NCBI RefSeq assembly: GCF_014200725.1
Contig: NZ_JACHCL010000001.1
Span: 992,001 to 1,056,000, forward strand
Source: Janthinobacterium silvisoli
Lineage (GTDB): Bacteria > Pseudomonadota > Gammaproteobacteria > Burkholderiales > Burkholderiaceae_D
DNA: 64,000 nucleotides
Direction: 5' to 3'
Under the pieces are notes generated by a model. That model was not told the DNA's origin, did not search any database, and worked only from the letters and a program-made list of their open reading frames with translations. Positions within the stretch are counted from its first letter, which is position 1; each line of letters begins with the position of its first letter. Positions 53,833 to 64,000 of this stretch are shown piece after piece. A program made the translations under genes and the position numbers.

Positions 53833-54465
53833 TCACACCATACCGGACACCAGGGCAGTCGCCTGGCCGATCAGCGCTGCATGGTGCTGCTCGACATTCT
53901 CGGTCGCTTCCTCGAAGGCGATCGTATTGTAGAGGAAGGTGATCGTCGAATCCGGGACGCCGCAATAGGCAGCAATGCCGTCACTGAGCAGCGCTTTCAT
54001 GTGCTTGTCCCAGCCATGCGCCTCGAATTTTGCCTGCGCCCCGCCCACCAATGCCACCCAGCGGATGGAAGATGCCGGAATGCGCTTGCCGCCGCCATAC
54101 ACCAGGCCATAGTTCCACACGCGGTCGATATACCCTTTGAGCATGGCGGGAACGGCATACCACCAGACGGGAAAGACCACCACGATATGTTCGAAGGCGT
54201 CCAGCGACTGCGCCAGCGCCGTCGCTTCGGCCGAATGGACTTGCTGCTCGCTGGCCCAGTCGGGTTCGTCCTCTTCCCGCAACACGGGATCGAAACCGGA
54301 GCGGTACAGATCGAGTTCTTCCACCGCCAGGCCTTGCGCCTCGGCTTCGCGCCGGATGCCCGCCACTACGCGCGCGGTCAGGGAATTGCGGCGCGGGTGC
54401 GCCCAGATCAGCTGGATTTTTTTGCGCGCTTCGGCACCCGTATTGTATGCGACTGCTGTTGCCAT
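53833..54465 (-). CDS. NAD(P)H-dependent quinone reductase, flavodoxin-like fold
   Basis: The 210-residue protein has the flavodoxin-2 fold: IQLIWAHPRRNSLTARV at the start, VFPVWWYAVPAMLKGYIDRVWNYGLVYG as the FMN/FAD-binding loop, and LVGGAQAKF. GGAAG-type sequence GGAAG lies 5 bp before the ATG at 54465, which is chosen over two earlier ATGs. It is divergent from a LysR regulator across about 100 bp, so it is the likely regulatory target, probably against quinones or electrophiles. Confidence 0.88.
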   Translation of the reverse strand: MATAVAYNTGAEARKKIQLIWAHPRRNSLTARVVAGIRREAEAQGLAVEELDLYRSGFDPVLREEDEPDWASEQQVHSAEATALAQSLDAFEHIVVVFPVWWYAVPAMLKGYIDRVWNYGLVYGGGKRIPASSIRWVALVGGAQAKFEAHGWDKHMKALLSDGIAAYCGVPDSTITFLYNTIAFEEATENVEQHHAALIGQATALVSGMV

Positions 54466-54567
54466 TTTTTCTTCCATTGAGAGTGTCATCGAAGCAGCCA
54501 GCTTACGCTGCGCCGATTGTCCTGATAAGAGCTAAAATATGACATCAGAACTGAGAAAAATTCATCA

Positions 54568-55461
54568 ATGAAAGCCAGCCTCTCCGACCTCGCCACCTTC
54601 GCCGCCGTCGCCAGGCACCGCAGCTTTCGCGCCGCCAGCATCGAGCTGGGCGTGTCCTCATCGGCCGTCAGCCATGCACTGCGCCAGCTGGAAGAGCGGC
54701 TGGCGCTACGTTTGGTAAACCGCACCACGCGCAGCGTCTCGCTGACGGAAGCGGGACAAAAACTGTACGACAACCTGGCGCCCGCCATGCTCGATATCCA
54801 CCGCGCCGTCGAGATGCTGTCGCCCCTGCGCGATACGCCCACCGGCACCTTGCGCATCACGGCGGCGCGCCAGGCGGCAAGATTGGTGCTGCTGCCGCTG
54901 GCCACCGCCTTCGTCCAGCAGTATCCGGGCATGAAGGTAGAGATCGTCGCGGAAGATAAATTGTCGGACGTGATCAAGGAAGGGTTAGATGCAGGCGTGC
55001 GCCTGGGCGAGATCGTGGCGCAAAACATGATCGCCGTGCGGCTTGGGCCACCCGTGCGTTTTGCCGTGGCCGCCACGCCCGATTATTTCAAGCACGCCCC
55101 GCCGCCGCGCCACCCGAAAGATCTGCTGGCCCACAAATGCGTGGTGTTCCGTTTTCCGACCAGGGAAAGCGCCTACCGCTGGGAGTTCGAACAGGGAGCC
55201 ACGCGGCTGGCGATCGACGTCAATGGCGACATCGCCGTCAACGATATGGACCTGGCGTTGGATGCGGTACTGCGCGGCGCCGGCATCGGCATCTTTCATG
55301 TCGAGCAGGTGCAGGAACTGGTCGCCGCTGGCAAGCTCGTAACGGTGCTGGACGACTGGCTGGTCGACCGGCCCGCATTCCACCTGTACTACCCGAGCCG
55401 GCGTCAGATGCCGCATGGCTTCCGCCTGTTCCTGGCGTTTATCCGCGACTTCACATGGTAA
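54568..55461 (+). CDS. LysR-family transcriptional regulator
   Basis: The 297-residue protein has the LysR helix-turn-helix DLATFAAVARHRSFRAASIELGVSSSAVSHALRQLEERL in family terms, with SSSAVSHALRQLE as the recognition helix. The effector domain follows (DVIKEGLDAGVRLGE, AVNDMDLALDAVLRGAGIG). It is divergent from the quinone reductase and ends at a strong terminator. Confidence 0.94.
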   Translation: MKASLSDLATFAAVARHRSFRAASIELGVSSSAVSHALRQLEERLALRLVNRTTRSVSLTEAGQKLYDNLAPAMLDIHRAVEMLSPLRDTPTGTLRITAARQAARLVLLPLATAFVQQYPGMKVEIVAEDKLSDVIKEGLDAGVRLGEIVAQNMIAVRLGPPVRFAVAATPDYFKHAPPPRHPKDLLAHKCVVFRFPTRESAYRWEFEQGATRLAIDVNGDIAVNDMDLALDAVLRGAGIGIFHVEQVQELVAAGKLVTVLDDWLVDRPAFHLYYPSRRQMPHGFRLFLAFIRDFTW

Positions 55462-55495
55462 AAAAGCCGCACCCGATTTCTCGGACGCGGCTTTT
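55462..55495 (+). terminator. Terminator of the LysR gene
   Basis: AAAAGCCGC / GCGGCTTTT (55462-55470 with 55487-55495) encloses a second stem CCGA / TCGG with a TTTC loop. It begins right after the TAA stop and reads as a terminator on the plus strand; the symmetric stem could work on both strands. Confidence 0.85.
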
Positions 55496-55516
55496 ATGGG
55501 GCATAACGTGCAATCA

Positions 55517-55638
55517 CAACGCCTGACAAAACCGATGCGAGCGGAAGGCAGAGGTGGCTAAGAAGCGCAACCGTACGGAGGTACGGTGAGCATCGCAGGC
55601 CGCCTATACCGACGCGCAGCAGGTTTTGACAGGTGTTC
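55517..55638. repeat. Structured intergenic element with terminal inverted repeats
   Basis: About 120 bp are bounded by 17-bp imperfect inverted repeats (55517-55533 and 55622-55638, 14 of 17 matching). Inside are a second pair CGATGC / GCATCG (55533-55538, 55590-55595) and a hairpin CCGTAC-GGAG-GTACGG (55571-55586). The right repeat abuts the phosphoribosyltransferase stop codon. The arrangement suggests a mobile MITE/REP-like element or an RNA-level structure. Copy number elsewhere in the genome cannot be judged here. Confidence 0.55.
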
Positions 55639-56184
55639 TTATTTGGCCGTTTCGCCTTTCTTAATCCAGGCTGCCAGCTGGTGCGGGCGGATACCGTCGT
55701 AGTCTTCGAACGGCTGGTGGATCCATGGGTTGTGCGGCAGTTCGTCCAGGAAGTAATCAGGACGCACCACGGAGCAGCCTTTCAGCCAGATCACGGCCGA
55801 TTTGACTTCGGTCACGCCAGGGAAGTTGTCCTTCAGGTGACGCGTGACTTTATCGAGGGTGACGCCGGAATCGGCCAGGTCGTCCACCAGCAGGATGCGG
55901 CCAGCCAGAGGGCCCTTGGTCATGGTCATGTACTTGGCGATATCGAGGTCGCCCTGGGTCGTGCCCTTGTCTTCGCGGTAGGAGCTGGTCGACAGAATCG
56001 CCAGTGGCAAATCAAAGATGCGCGAGAAAACGTCGCCAGGGCGCACGCCGCCGCGCGCCAGGCACAGCACCTGGTCGAATTTCCAGCCCGATTCGTACAC
56101 CTTGAGCGCCAGGCGCTCGATCAGGCGGTGGTACTCTTCCCAGTTGACCCAAAGGTGTTGATCGTTCGATTGTGGGGTAGTCAT
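55639..56184 (-). CDS. Purine phosphoribosyltransferase (xanthine/hypoxanthine-guanine type)
   Basis: The 181-residue protein has the type I phosphoribosyltransferase signature ILLVDDLADSGVTL, which binds PRPP, and CLARGGVRPGDVFSR near the N-terminus. The start at 56184 (MTTPQSNDQHLW) is used; the longer frame runs through purA. It recycles hypoxanthine, guanine or xanthine; the base cannot be decided from sequence. It lies 79 bp downstream of purA, but a strong terminator separates them. Confidence 0.88.
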   Translation of the reverse strand: MTTPQSNDQHLWVNWEEYHRLIERLALKVYESGWKFDQVLCLARGGVRPGDVFSRIFDLPLAILSTSSYREDKGTTQGDLDIAKYMTMTKGPLAGRILLVDDLADSGVTLDKVTRHLKDNFPGVTEVKSAVIWLKGCSVVRPDYFLDELPHNPWIHQPFEDYDGIRPHQLAAWIKKGETAK

Positions 56185-56224
56185 GATATTAAATTTTTTG
56201 TTATGAATGTGGATATGCGGGGTT

Positions 56225-56248
56225 AAAAAAATCCGCCTTGCGGCGGAT
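56225..56248 (-). terminator. Rho-independent terminator after purA
   Basis: ATCCGCC / GGCGGAT with a 4-nt loop (GCAA on the minus strand) is followed by six T on the minus strand. It lies 15 bp beyond the purA stop. Confidence 0.92.
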
Positions 56249-56263
56249 TGTGTCCAACACAGT

Positions 56264-57580
<1,317 letters not shown>

Positions 57581-58741
57581 TTAACCTAAGTTTTTAAGAA
57601 TCCAGCTACTACCATTATCGGCAAGTACCAGCGCGCGATCGCACTCGAACTCGTCTTGTTCATTACTGTGACCCGGTAAGCTCTGGATCACGACCTCGCC
57701 CGCCTTGCGCAACTCGGCGATTTTTTCCTTCAATTCTGGTGCGCTGCCCCATGGCGCGCGGATCGAATGCTTACGTTCCGCCGTTGGGAGCAAACGCGCC
57801 AGTTCGCGCAAATCGAGCGAGAAGCCGGTCGCGGGACGTGCCCGGCCGAACGCTTCGCCGACGTGGTCATAACGGCCGCCGCGCGCCACAGCGTTCGGCA
57901 AGCCAGGTACATACAGCGCAAACATCGCGCCACTTTCATATTGGTAGCCGCGCAGGTCGGCCAGGTCGATCGCCACTTCGGCGCGGCCGATGGCGGACCC
58001 GGCCAGCGCGGCCAGTTCAGCCAGTGCCTTGGTCACGCCCGGCAACGCCGGCAAGACTTCGCGGGCGCGGGCCAGCACGTCGATATCGCCATACAGGCCA
58101 GGCAAGGCCAGCAGCGCATCGCGCGTGACAGCATCATAGTTTGCGGTCAACTCACGCAAGCCCGGCGCATCCTTGGCGCGCAGCAGGGTGTACAGCATCG
58201 CTTCATCGCGCCCGGCCTGGGCATCTTGCGCAATGATAGCGCGCAGCAGGCCCACGTGCGACAAATCGAGGCGCACCGCATCAAAGCCGGCCAAAGCCAG
58301 CGAGGCAAGCGCCAGTTCCTGTATCTCGGCATCGGCTTCCAGGCCGGCATGGCCATAAATCTCGGCGCCGATCTGCAGCGGTTCGCGGGTCGCGTGCAAG
58401 CCCGACGGGCGGGTATGCAGCACGCTGCCGGCGTAGCACAAACGCGTCACGCTAGCGCGGTTCAGCAAGTGGGCGTCGATGCGCGCCACTTGCGTGGTCA
58501 TATCGGCGCGCAGGCCGAGCATGCGGCCAGACAGCTGGTCCACCAGCTTGAACGTGCGCAGGTCGGTATCCTTGCCGGCGCCGGTCATCAGCGATTCCAG
58601 ATACTCGAGCAGCGGCGGCATCACCAGTTCATATCCGTACAGACGGAAATTATCCAGCATGAGGCGGCGCAGCTCTTCAATCTTGCGCGCTTCCGACGGC
58701 AAAACATCGGCAATATTTTCGGGCAAAAGCCAATTCGGCAT
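57581..58741 (-). CDS. hisZ: ATP phosphoribosyltransferase regulatory subunit (HisZ)
   Basis: The 386-residue protein is a histidyl-tRNA-synthetase paralogue that activates the short form of HisG. The start at 58741 ([18 protein letters not shown]) is used; a longer upstream frame has no family sequence. HisRS-like blocks are [25 protein letters not shown] and [14 protein letters not shown]. The catalytic motif 2 residues of true HisRS are not all kept. No hisG is in the window. It heads the hisZ-purA unit. Confidence 0.93.
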   Translation of the reverse strand: MPNWLLPENIADVLPSEARKIEELRRLMLDNFRLYGYELVMPPLLEYLESLMTGAGKDTDLRTFKLVDQLSGRMLGLRADMTTQVARIDAHLLNRASVTRLCYAGSVLHTRPSGLHATREPLQIGAEIYGHAGLEADAEIQELALASLALAGFDAVRLDLSHVGLLRAIIAQDAQAGRDEAMLYTLLRAKDAPGLRELTANYDAVTRDALLALPGLYGDIDVLARAREVLPALPGVTKALAELAALAGSAIGRAEVAIDLADLRGYQYESGAMFALYVPGLPNAVARGGRYDHVGEAFGRARPATGFSLDLRELARLLPTAERKHSIRAPWGSAPELKEKIAELRKAGEVVIQSLPGHSNEQDEFECDRALVLADNGSSWILKNLG

Positions 58742-58930
58742 GAGGGAGCGAGATACGGAAGAAAGTTGAAAAATGCACCATGCGAGGCAGCGGCTAGCGC
58801 GCCAGGCAAGAGGCCGAACCTGATATTTTACGCGAAAACAACGCCGCTTAGGGATAAGTTCTCGTCTTGCGTGGCATATCCGGTGAAAAAAACGCCATTC
58901 TACGCCTTCTTGCAACGCACTGGCTGGCAC

Positions 58931-58962
58931 AAAAAAACGGGGCCGGCATCGCTGCCGGCCCC
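58931..58962 (-). terminator. Rho-independent terminator after hflC
   Basis: GGGGCCGGCA / TGCCGGCCCC with a GCGA loop is followed by G and seven T on the minus strand. It lies 27 bp beyond the hflC stop, so hisZ-purA is a separate transcription unit. Confidence 0.95.
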
Positions 58963-58989
58963 GCTTGCACCATCACTGGCGACTTATTT

Positions 58990-59877
58990 TTACTTCTTCG
59001 CTGCGCCGGCCGAAGGACCGCCCTTGAAGTACTTGAAGAATTCCGAGCTAGGATCGACCACCATCACGTCGTTCGGTCCCTTGAACGTGGCGCGGTAAGC
59101 TTCCAGGCTGCGGTAGAACTTGTAGAACTCCGGATTCCTGCCAAACGCTTCCGAATAGATCTGCGATGCCTTGGCGTCGCCTTCACCGCGGATATTCTCG
59201 GCCTTGCTATACGCTTCGGCCAGGATCACGGTGCGCTGCTTGTCGGCGTCGGCGCGGATTTTTTCCGAATCAGCCGAACCGGTCGAACGCAGCTCATTGG
59301 CCACGCGCACGCGCTCGGACTTCATGCGGTCATACACCGAGTTGTTGATCTGCTCGACGTAATCGACACGCTTCAAGCGCACGTCGACGATGTCAATGCC
59401 GATCACCTTGGCTTCGGCCGTCACCTTGGCGCGGATCGCTTCCATCACCTTGCCGCGCTGGCCGGAGATCACTTCGCGCACGGTGCGCTTGGTGATTTCA
59501 TCGTTCAGGGCAGCCTTGACGATTTGCGACATGCGGTTGCGGGTGCGGCTGTCATCGCCGCCAAAGCTGCGGAAATACAGCTTTGGATCAGCGATGCGCC
59601 ATTTGACGAAGGCATCGACCAGGATGTTTTTCTTCTCGGCCGTGATGAAACGCTCCGGTTCCGGCGTATCGATGGTTTGAATACGCTTGTCCAGATACAT
59701 CACGTTCTGGAACGGCGGCGGCAGTTTGAAATACAAACCCGGTTCGCTGATCACATCCTTGACTTCGCCCAGGGCGAAGACCACGGCGTACTTGCGCTGG
59801 TCGACGATGAACACGGTCGAGGACAACAGCATGATCGCGATAAAGCCCGCGATCAGGGCGGCTACGATACGGTTCAT
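58990..59877 (-). CDS. hflC: FtsH protease modulator HflC
   Basis: The 295-residue protein has an N-terminal transmembrane anchor (IVAALIAGFIAIMLLSSTVFIV) and an SPFH/Band 7 domain (VDQRKYAVVFALGEVK, EPGLYFKLPPPFQNVMYLDKRIQT). With HflK it forms a periplasmic cage around FtsH and modulates membrane-protein quality control. Its ATG overlaps the hflK stop (TAATG). Confidence 0.96.
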   Translation of the reverse strand: MNRIVAALIAGFIAIMLLSSTVFIVDQRKYAVVFALGEVKDVISEPGLYFKLPPPFQNVMYLDKRIQTIDTPEPERFITAEKKNILVDAFVKWRIADPKLYFRSFGGDDSRTRNRMSQIVKAALNDEITKRTVREVISGQRGKVMEAIRAKVTAEAKVIGIDIVDVRLKRVDYVEQINNSVYDRMKSERVRVANELRSTGSADSEKIRADADKQRTVILAEAYSKAENIRGEGDAKASQIYSEAFGRNPEFYKFYRSLEAYRATFKGPNDVMVVDPSSEFFKYFKGGPSAGAAKK

Positions 59878-61169
59878 TAGCGGCTCTCCCGTTCACGCGA
59901 AGAACGGCCATCACGGCGCGAATTGACTTCGACTGTCTGCATGGTTTCCTGTGGCAAAACGGTGGTGGTGGCAGGCGAGGCAGCTGCACGCGCCGCCGCA
60001 GCGGTGGCGTCCGATGCGGCCGTCTGCGCAATCAGCTTGTCCAGTGGCAGGTACAGCAGATTGCTGCCCGTCTTCGCATCGACCATGACCTTGCTGGTGC
60101 TGGAGAACACTTGCTGCATCGTTTCCAGATACATGCGGTCACGCGTCACGGCCGGCGCTTTCTGGTACTCGACCAGCACCTGCTTGAAGCGCGAGGCATT
60201 ACCAGTTGCGTTCTCGGTCACCATGGAGCGGTAGGCTTCGGCTTCCTGGATCAGGCGGAAGGCGGCGCCGTGCGCTTTTGGAATCACGTCGTTGGCATAG
60301 GCTTCGCCTTCATTTTTCTGGCGTTCGCGGTCTTGACCTGCCTTCACGGCATCGTCGAAAGCGGCTTGCACCTGCTCCGGCGGCTGCACGGTCTGCATCG
60401 TCACATTGTTGATCAGAGCGCCGACCTGGTAGCGGTCGAGGATCTGCTGCATCAACTGCTGCGTTTCATACGCGACCTTTTCACGGCCTTCGTACAGCAC
60501 GAAGTCCATCTTGCTGCGGCCGACCACTTCGCGGATCGCCGTTTCGGCAACCTGGCGCAAGGCCTCTTCCTGGTCGCGGTTATTGAACAGCCAGGCGACC
60601 GGATCTTTCAGGGTGTATTGCACCGCGAACTGGATGTCGATGATGTTTTCATCGTCCGTCAGCATCAGCGATTCGCTGGCTTTCTTGTCGCTCAGCGATT
60701 GGCGATAACCCACTTCCACCGTGCGCACCTGCGACACATTGACGGTTTCGTCGGTCTGGAATGGATACGGCCAGCGCCAGTTGAAACCGGCCGGCGTGGT
60801 ACGCGTGTATTTGCCGAAGGTCAGCACGACACCGCTCTGGCCCTCTTGCACGATGAAGGCGCCGCTGGCGAGCCAGATCAGCACCGCGATCACGCCGACC
60901 ACGCCAGCAGTGATGCCCGCGCCCTTCATGTCCGGACGGGGGCCATTGCCGCCGCCACCGTTGCCGCCATTATCGGGACGATTATTCTTCTGTCCGAAAA
61001 AGGCGTTCAGGCGCTGATTGAAATCGCGCCACAACTGATCGAGGTCCGGCGGACCTTCACCGGGCTTTTTGCCTTCTTGGGCTTTCTTGCCGTCGTCCTT
61101 GCGATTGCCCCAGCGGGGATCATTCAGGGATAACTTCAAGCCTGTTTTTTTGAGTAGGGAGACAAGCAT
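59877..61169 (-). CDS. hflK: FtsH protease modulator HflK
   Basis: The 430-residue protein has LNDPRWGNRKDD and GPPDLDQLWRDFNQRL near the start, a Gly/Asn-rich linker, one transmembrane segment (ITAGVVGVIAVLIWLASGAFIV) and an SPFH domain (VQEGQSGVVLTFGKYTRTTPAGFNWRWPYPFQ in family terms). The C-terminus is a low-complexity Ala/Thr tail. It partners HflC and ends one base into it. Confidence 0.95.
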   Translation of the reverse strand: MLVSLLKKTGLKLSLNDPRWGNRKDDGKKAQEGKKPGEGPPDLDQLWRDFNQRLNAFFGQKNNRPDNGGNGGGGNGPRPDMKGAGITAGVVGVIAVLIWLASGAFIVQEGQSGVVLTFGKYTRTTPAGFNWRWPYPFQTDETVNVSQVRTVEVGYRQSLSDKKASESLMLTDDENIIDIQFAVQYTLKDPVAWLFNNRDQEEALRQVAETAIREVVGRSKMDFVLYEGREKVAYETQQLMQQILDRYQVGALINNVTMQTVQPPEQVQAAFDDAVKAGQDRERQKNEGEAYANDVIPKAHGAAFRLIQEAEAYRSMVTENATGNASRFKQVLVEYQKAPAVTRDRMYLETMQQVFSSTSKVMVDAKTGSNLLYLPLDKLIAQTAASDATAAAARAAASPATTTVLPQETMQTVEVNSRRDGRSSRERESR

Positions 61170-61171
61170 AA

Positions 61172-62401
61172 CTATCGTGTTCCGACTTGAGAGTGGGTGG
61201 AAAACCTATCATCCTGGTCTGGCTCTGTGGCCTGATCCGGGGCGGCGCCATCGTGCTGCTGGTCGTGCTCGTGCTGACTGTATTCGTCTTGCTGTTGCGC
61301 TTCGCCATCCTGGTAGAGATGGGCCGAACCTGGCGCATTCTTCGCCATCTCGACGATCGCCTCGCGCAGCAGGTCCAGCCCGCTGCCTTTTTGCGCACTG
61401 ACGAAGACGCGACTGATCGTAGCATATTCATCACGCTCTATCGACGGCTCCAGCCCGGCCGCATCGATCTTGTTCCACACGAGGATTTGCGGAATATGAT
61501 CGGCGCCGATCTCTTTCAAGACCAGATTGACCTGTTCGATCTGCTCCATGCGCACCGGCGACGAAGCGTCGACGACGTGCAGCAGCAGATCGGCATGGAT
61601 GGTTTCTTCGAGCGTGGCGCGAAAAGCGGCCACCAGCTGATGCGGCAATTCGCGCACGAAGCCGACCGTGTCGGAGATCACCACATTGCCCACTTCCTGG
61701 CCCAGGTAAACCCGGCGCGAGGTGGTGTCCAGCGTGGCGAACAACTGGTCGGCGACATACACGCCAGCCTTGGTCACAGCGTTGAACAGGGTCGACTTGC
61801 CGGCATTGGTATAGCCAACCAGCGACACGGAAAACGTGTGATTGCGGCCGCGCGCACGGCGCTGCGTCTCACGCTGCTTGTGCAGCTTTTCCAGGCGAGC
61901 CCGCAGTGCCTTGACACGGTCGCCGATCAGCCGGCGGTCGGTCTCGAGCTGCGTCTCGCCGGGACCGCGCAAGCCGATACCGCCCTTTTGCCGCTCAAGG
62001 TGAGTCCAGCCGCGGATCAGGCGCGTGGCCAAATGCTGCAACTGGGCCAGCTCGACCTGCAGCTTGCCCTCATGGCTCTTGGCGCGCTGTGCAAAGATGT
62101 CGAGGATCAGGCTGGTACGGTCCAGCACCCGCACATTCAGGCGCTTTTCCAGATTGCGCTGCTGTGCCGGCGAGAGGGCATGATTGAAGATGACGATTTC
62201 CAGCTTGTCATTGACGACGGCGTCGCCAATCTCGTCCGCCTTGCCGCTACCGACAAAATAAGCAGAATCGGGACTGGAACGCTTGGCCGTGATGGTGGAA
62301 ATCGGATCGGCGCCAGCCGAGCGCGACAACAGCATCAATTCCTCCATGCTGGCGGCAAAGTCGCTGTGACCGAAGTCAACCCCGACTAGTGCCGCGCGCA
62401 T
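61172..62401 (-). CDS. hflX: Ribosome-associated GTPase HflX
   Basis: The 409-residue protein has the HflX N-terminal domain (RAALVGVDFG, SPDSAYFVGSGKADEI) and the SHEGKLQVELAQLQHLATRL segment. The G domain has G1 GYTNAGKST, the G3 SDTVGFVRELPHQLV and the G4 WNKIDA. HflX splits stalled ribosomes after heat shock. The C-terminus is a His/Asp/Gln-rich tail (EYSQHEHDQQHDG) longer than usual. It lies 144 bp downstream of hfq and 2 bp upstream of hflK. Confidence 0.95.
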   Translation of the reverse strand: MRAALVGVDFGHSDFAASMEELMLLSRSAGADPISTITAKRSSPDSAYFVGSGKADEIGDAVVNDKLEIVIFNHALSPAQQRNLEKRLNVRVLDRTSLILDIFAQRAKSHEGKLQVELAQLQHLATRLIRGWTHLERQKGGIGLRGPGETQLETDRRLIGDRVKALRARLEKLHKQRETQRRARGRNHTFSVSLVGYTNAGKSTLFNAVTKAGVYVADQLFATLDTTSRRVYLGQEVGNVVISDTVGFVRELPHQLVAAFRATLEETIHADLLLHVVDASSPVRMEQIEQVNLVLKEIGADHIPQILVWNKIDAAGLEPSIERDEYATISRVFVSAQKGSGLDLLREAIVEMAKNAPGSAHLYQDGEAQQQDEYSQHEHDQQHDGAAPDQATEPDQDDRFSTHSQVGTR

Positions 62402-62545
62402 GATGGAAACAAATGAGTTGAAGCAAACACAGGCGCGATCAGTGGCGCCGATGCAAATGCATCAGCGCCGCTGACGCGGACACGCGCGCAATTGCGCGCG
62501 CGGGCGATGGAGGGTGAGAGGCGCTGGGCCGTCAAGCTCAACGCT

Positions 62546-62782
62546 TTACTCCGCTTCTGATTCAATATTGAGATTGACGGCACGGGCCGGCACCACTGTC
62601 GAGATGGCATGCTTGTATACCATCTGAGTAACCGTATTGCGCAGCAATACGACATATTGATCGAACGATTCGATATGGCCTTGTAATTTAATACCATTGA
62701 CCAGATAAATCGAGACCGGAACATGCTCTTTGCGTAATGCATTGAGGAATGGGTCTTGTAACAGTTGCCCTTTGTTGCTCAT
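62546..62782 (-). CDS. hfq: RNA chaperone Hfq
   Basis: The 78-residue protein has both Sm motifs: [28 protein letters not shown] in family terms (Sm1) and the Sm2 YKHAISTV. It forms the hexameric ring that pairs small RNAs with mRNAs. A GGAG site lies 5 bp before the ATG. It sits between der and hflX, the usual betaproteobacterial order. Confidence 0.98.
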   Translation of the reverse strand: MSNKGQLLQDPFLNALRKEHVPVSIYLVNGIKLQGHIESFDQYVVLLRNTVTQMVYKHAISTVVPARAVNLNIESEAE

Positions 62783-62961
62783 AACAGCTCCGTTGTTTAT
62801 GTTGTTGTGTAGAAATTGGAGGCGACTCGCTTGATTTCAAGTGCTCACACAGTATTCTCTTGCAGAGAATGATGCATCGCAGCTACTGTAACCTGTTTTC
62901 GCGATCGCTGTCGCGCATGGTGCATAGTTACGGCAATATCACCGTGACTATGTCCAGATTA

Positions 62962-62995
62962 TTTAAAATCGGCACCGCATTTTCCATGCGGCGCC
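62962..62995 (-). terminator. Probable terminator after der
   Basis: On the minus strand GGCGCCGCAT / ATGCGGTGCC (one mismatch, GGAAA loop) is followed by GATTTTAAAT. It lies about 64 bp beyond the der stop, in an AT-rich gap ahead of hfq, and probably separates the two genes. Confidence 0.65.
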
Positions 62996-63058
62996 TTAAT
63001 GTAAACTTAATTACAAGCCATTTAAGCAATCAACCGTATTTTACAAATTCAAACCAGT

Positions 63059-64000
63059 TTATTTTGGCGTTCTGGCAAACGGGTTTTTACCGGTACGCAA
63101 TTCAATGCGCAATGGCGTGCCCACCAGCGAGAAAGTATCGCGGAAATGTTTTTCCAGATAACGCTTGTATGGCTCGCCCACGGCGTCGAGTGCATTGCCG
63201 TGTATCACGATCACCGGCGGGTTCATGCCACCCTGGTGAGCATAACGCAGTTTCGGGCGGATCGAACCCTTGCGGCGCGGCTCCTGCTTCTCTACCGCTT
63301 CGATCAGGGCGCGCGTCAGCTTCGGCGTCGACAGGTCGCACATGGCGGCCGCGTAGGCTGCGTTGAGCGATTTCATCAATGGGCCGATGCCGCTGCCTTT
63401 CAGCGCCGAAATAAAGTGCATATTGGCAAACGACAGGAAATCGAGCTTGCGGTCGAGGTCGATCTTGATCTCATCGCGCTCGTGCGATTGCAAGCCGTCC
63501 CATTTATTCACGGCCACCACCAGTGCGCGGCCCGATTCCAGGATAAAGCCGGCGATATGCGCGTCTTGCTCGGAAATATCTTGCTGCGCATCGAGCAGCA
63601 GGATCACCACGTTGGCTTCGGAAATCGATTGCAGCGTCTTCACTACCGAGAATTTCTCGATCGCTTCAAACACCTTGCCACGGCGGCGGATACCGGCCGT
63701 GTCGATCAAGGTGTATTGCTGGCCATCGCGCTCGAACGGAATCTCGATCGAGTCGCGGGTAGTGCCCGGCATGTCGAAGGCGATCACGCGCTCTTCGCCC
63801 AGCAGGGTGTTGACCAGGGTCGACTTGCCCACGTTCGGGCGGCCGACCAGCGCGATACGGATGCCGCGATCAGTCTTTTCCAGCTCTTCAGGCTCGTCCG
63901 GACGCTGCGCAAAGGCGGTGTCCAGCATGACTTCGACCAGGTCGGTCACGCCGTCGCCGTGCGCGGACGAGATCGCATATGGATCGCCCATGCCCAGCTC
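63059..64000 (-). CDS. der: Ribosome-assembly GTPase Der (EngA), 5' end outside window
   Basis: The window holds the last 313 codons; the frame stays open to base 64000 (ELG before MGDPYAIS), so the first G domain lies outside. The second G domain has G1 [11 protein letters not shown]3 DTAG and G4 NKWD, with TRDSIEIPF as switch I. A C-terminal KH-like domain ends [10 protein letters not shown]. Der acts late in 50S assembly. The length still missing (~135 residues) fits the usual 440-450. Confidence 0.96.
   Translation of the reverse strand, partial: ELGMGDPYAISSAHGDGVTDLVEVMLDTAFAQRPDEPEELEKTDRGIRIALVGRPNVGKSTLVNTLLGEERVIAFDMPGTTRDSIEIPFERDGQQYTLIDTAGIRRRGKVFEAIEKFSVVKTLQSISEANVVILLLDAQQDISEQDAHIAGFILESGRALVVAVNKWDGLQSHERDEIKIDLDRKLDFLSFANMHFISALKGSGIGPLMKSLNAAYAAAMCDLSTPKLTRALIEAVEKQEPRRKGSIRPKLRYAHQGGMNPPVIVIHGNALDAVGEPYKRYLEKHFRDTFSLVGTPLRIELRTGKNPFARTPK

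Noticed and set aside
62860..63366. Plus-strand frame between hfq and der
   Set aside because: Its second half is antisense to der and its first half lies in an AT-rich spacer; it has no motif.

Overview
The window reads as a contiguous chromosomal piece of a high-GC betaproteobacterium, most likely Oxalobacteraceae (Janthinobacterium/Duganella/Massilia-like). The reasons are the order der-hfq-hflX-hflK-hflC-hisZ-purA at the right end, the GC-rich codon use, and the mixture of gene families. No database search was possible, so the genus is inference.

Layout. (1) 1-5742: two adjacent minus-strand genes. Each starts with three calcium-binding beta/gamma-crystallin units, fused to a P47/TULIP-like region in one and a Vps62-like region in the other; the second runs off the left edge. 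(2) 6074-9174: a DTW-domain tRNA-modification enzyme, a chemotaxis receptor and a Blc-type lipocalin. (3) 9202-26350: a type VI secretion locus in two divergent arms. The left arm is tssB-tssC-hcp-tssE-tssH-tssA, with a lipoprotein gene ahead of tssB. The right arm is tssJ-tssK-tssL, convergent with an M15 peptidase gene-tssM-tagF-ompA block. No tssF, tssG, vgrG or PAAR gene is present, and tssE overlaps tssH directly. (4) 26498-32459: hypotheticals, a hydrolase, tRNA-Asn, a MarR / Tet(X)-like monooxygenase divergent pair, an NCS2 purine permease and a GtrA protein. (5) 32792-37202: a compact cluster of a tail-collar (MdpB-like) protein, a PRMT-like methyltransferase, a DUF6916-like protein, a GNAT, an aspartyl/asparaginyl hydroxylase-like protein and a sulfotransferase. 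This looks like a protein-modification system around a collar protein and is the best candidate here for something undescribed. (6) 37216-42052: a TetR-flanked operon, a small secreted protein, a low-GC foreign hydrolase beside a decayed tRNA-Asn 3' end, and two further intact tRNA-Asn genes. (7) 42142-45554: an aminotransferase and uvrB. (8) 45557-51843: a TerB-domain protein, a BrxD-like ATPase and an Lhr-like helicase, matching the Shango anti-phage layout, with a translationally coupled DUF3224 gene. (9) 52019-55461: a NIPSNAP/WD40/GNAT operon and a LysR/quinone-reductase divergent pair. (10) 55517-64000: a structured intergenic element, a phosphoribosyltransferase, then purA, hisZ, hflC, hflK, hflX, hfq and the 3' part of der.

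Many genes are coupled by ATGA or TAATG overlaps, so operons could be read with confidence. Several strong rho-independent terminators split them, including one inside the T6SS operon right after hcp. The three tRNA-Asn genes each have a 17-bp-spaced sigma70-type promoter and their own terminator.
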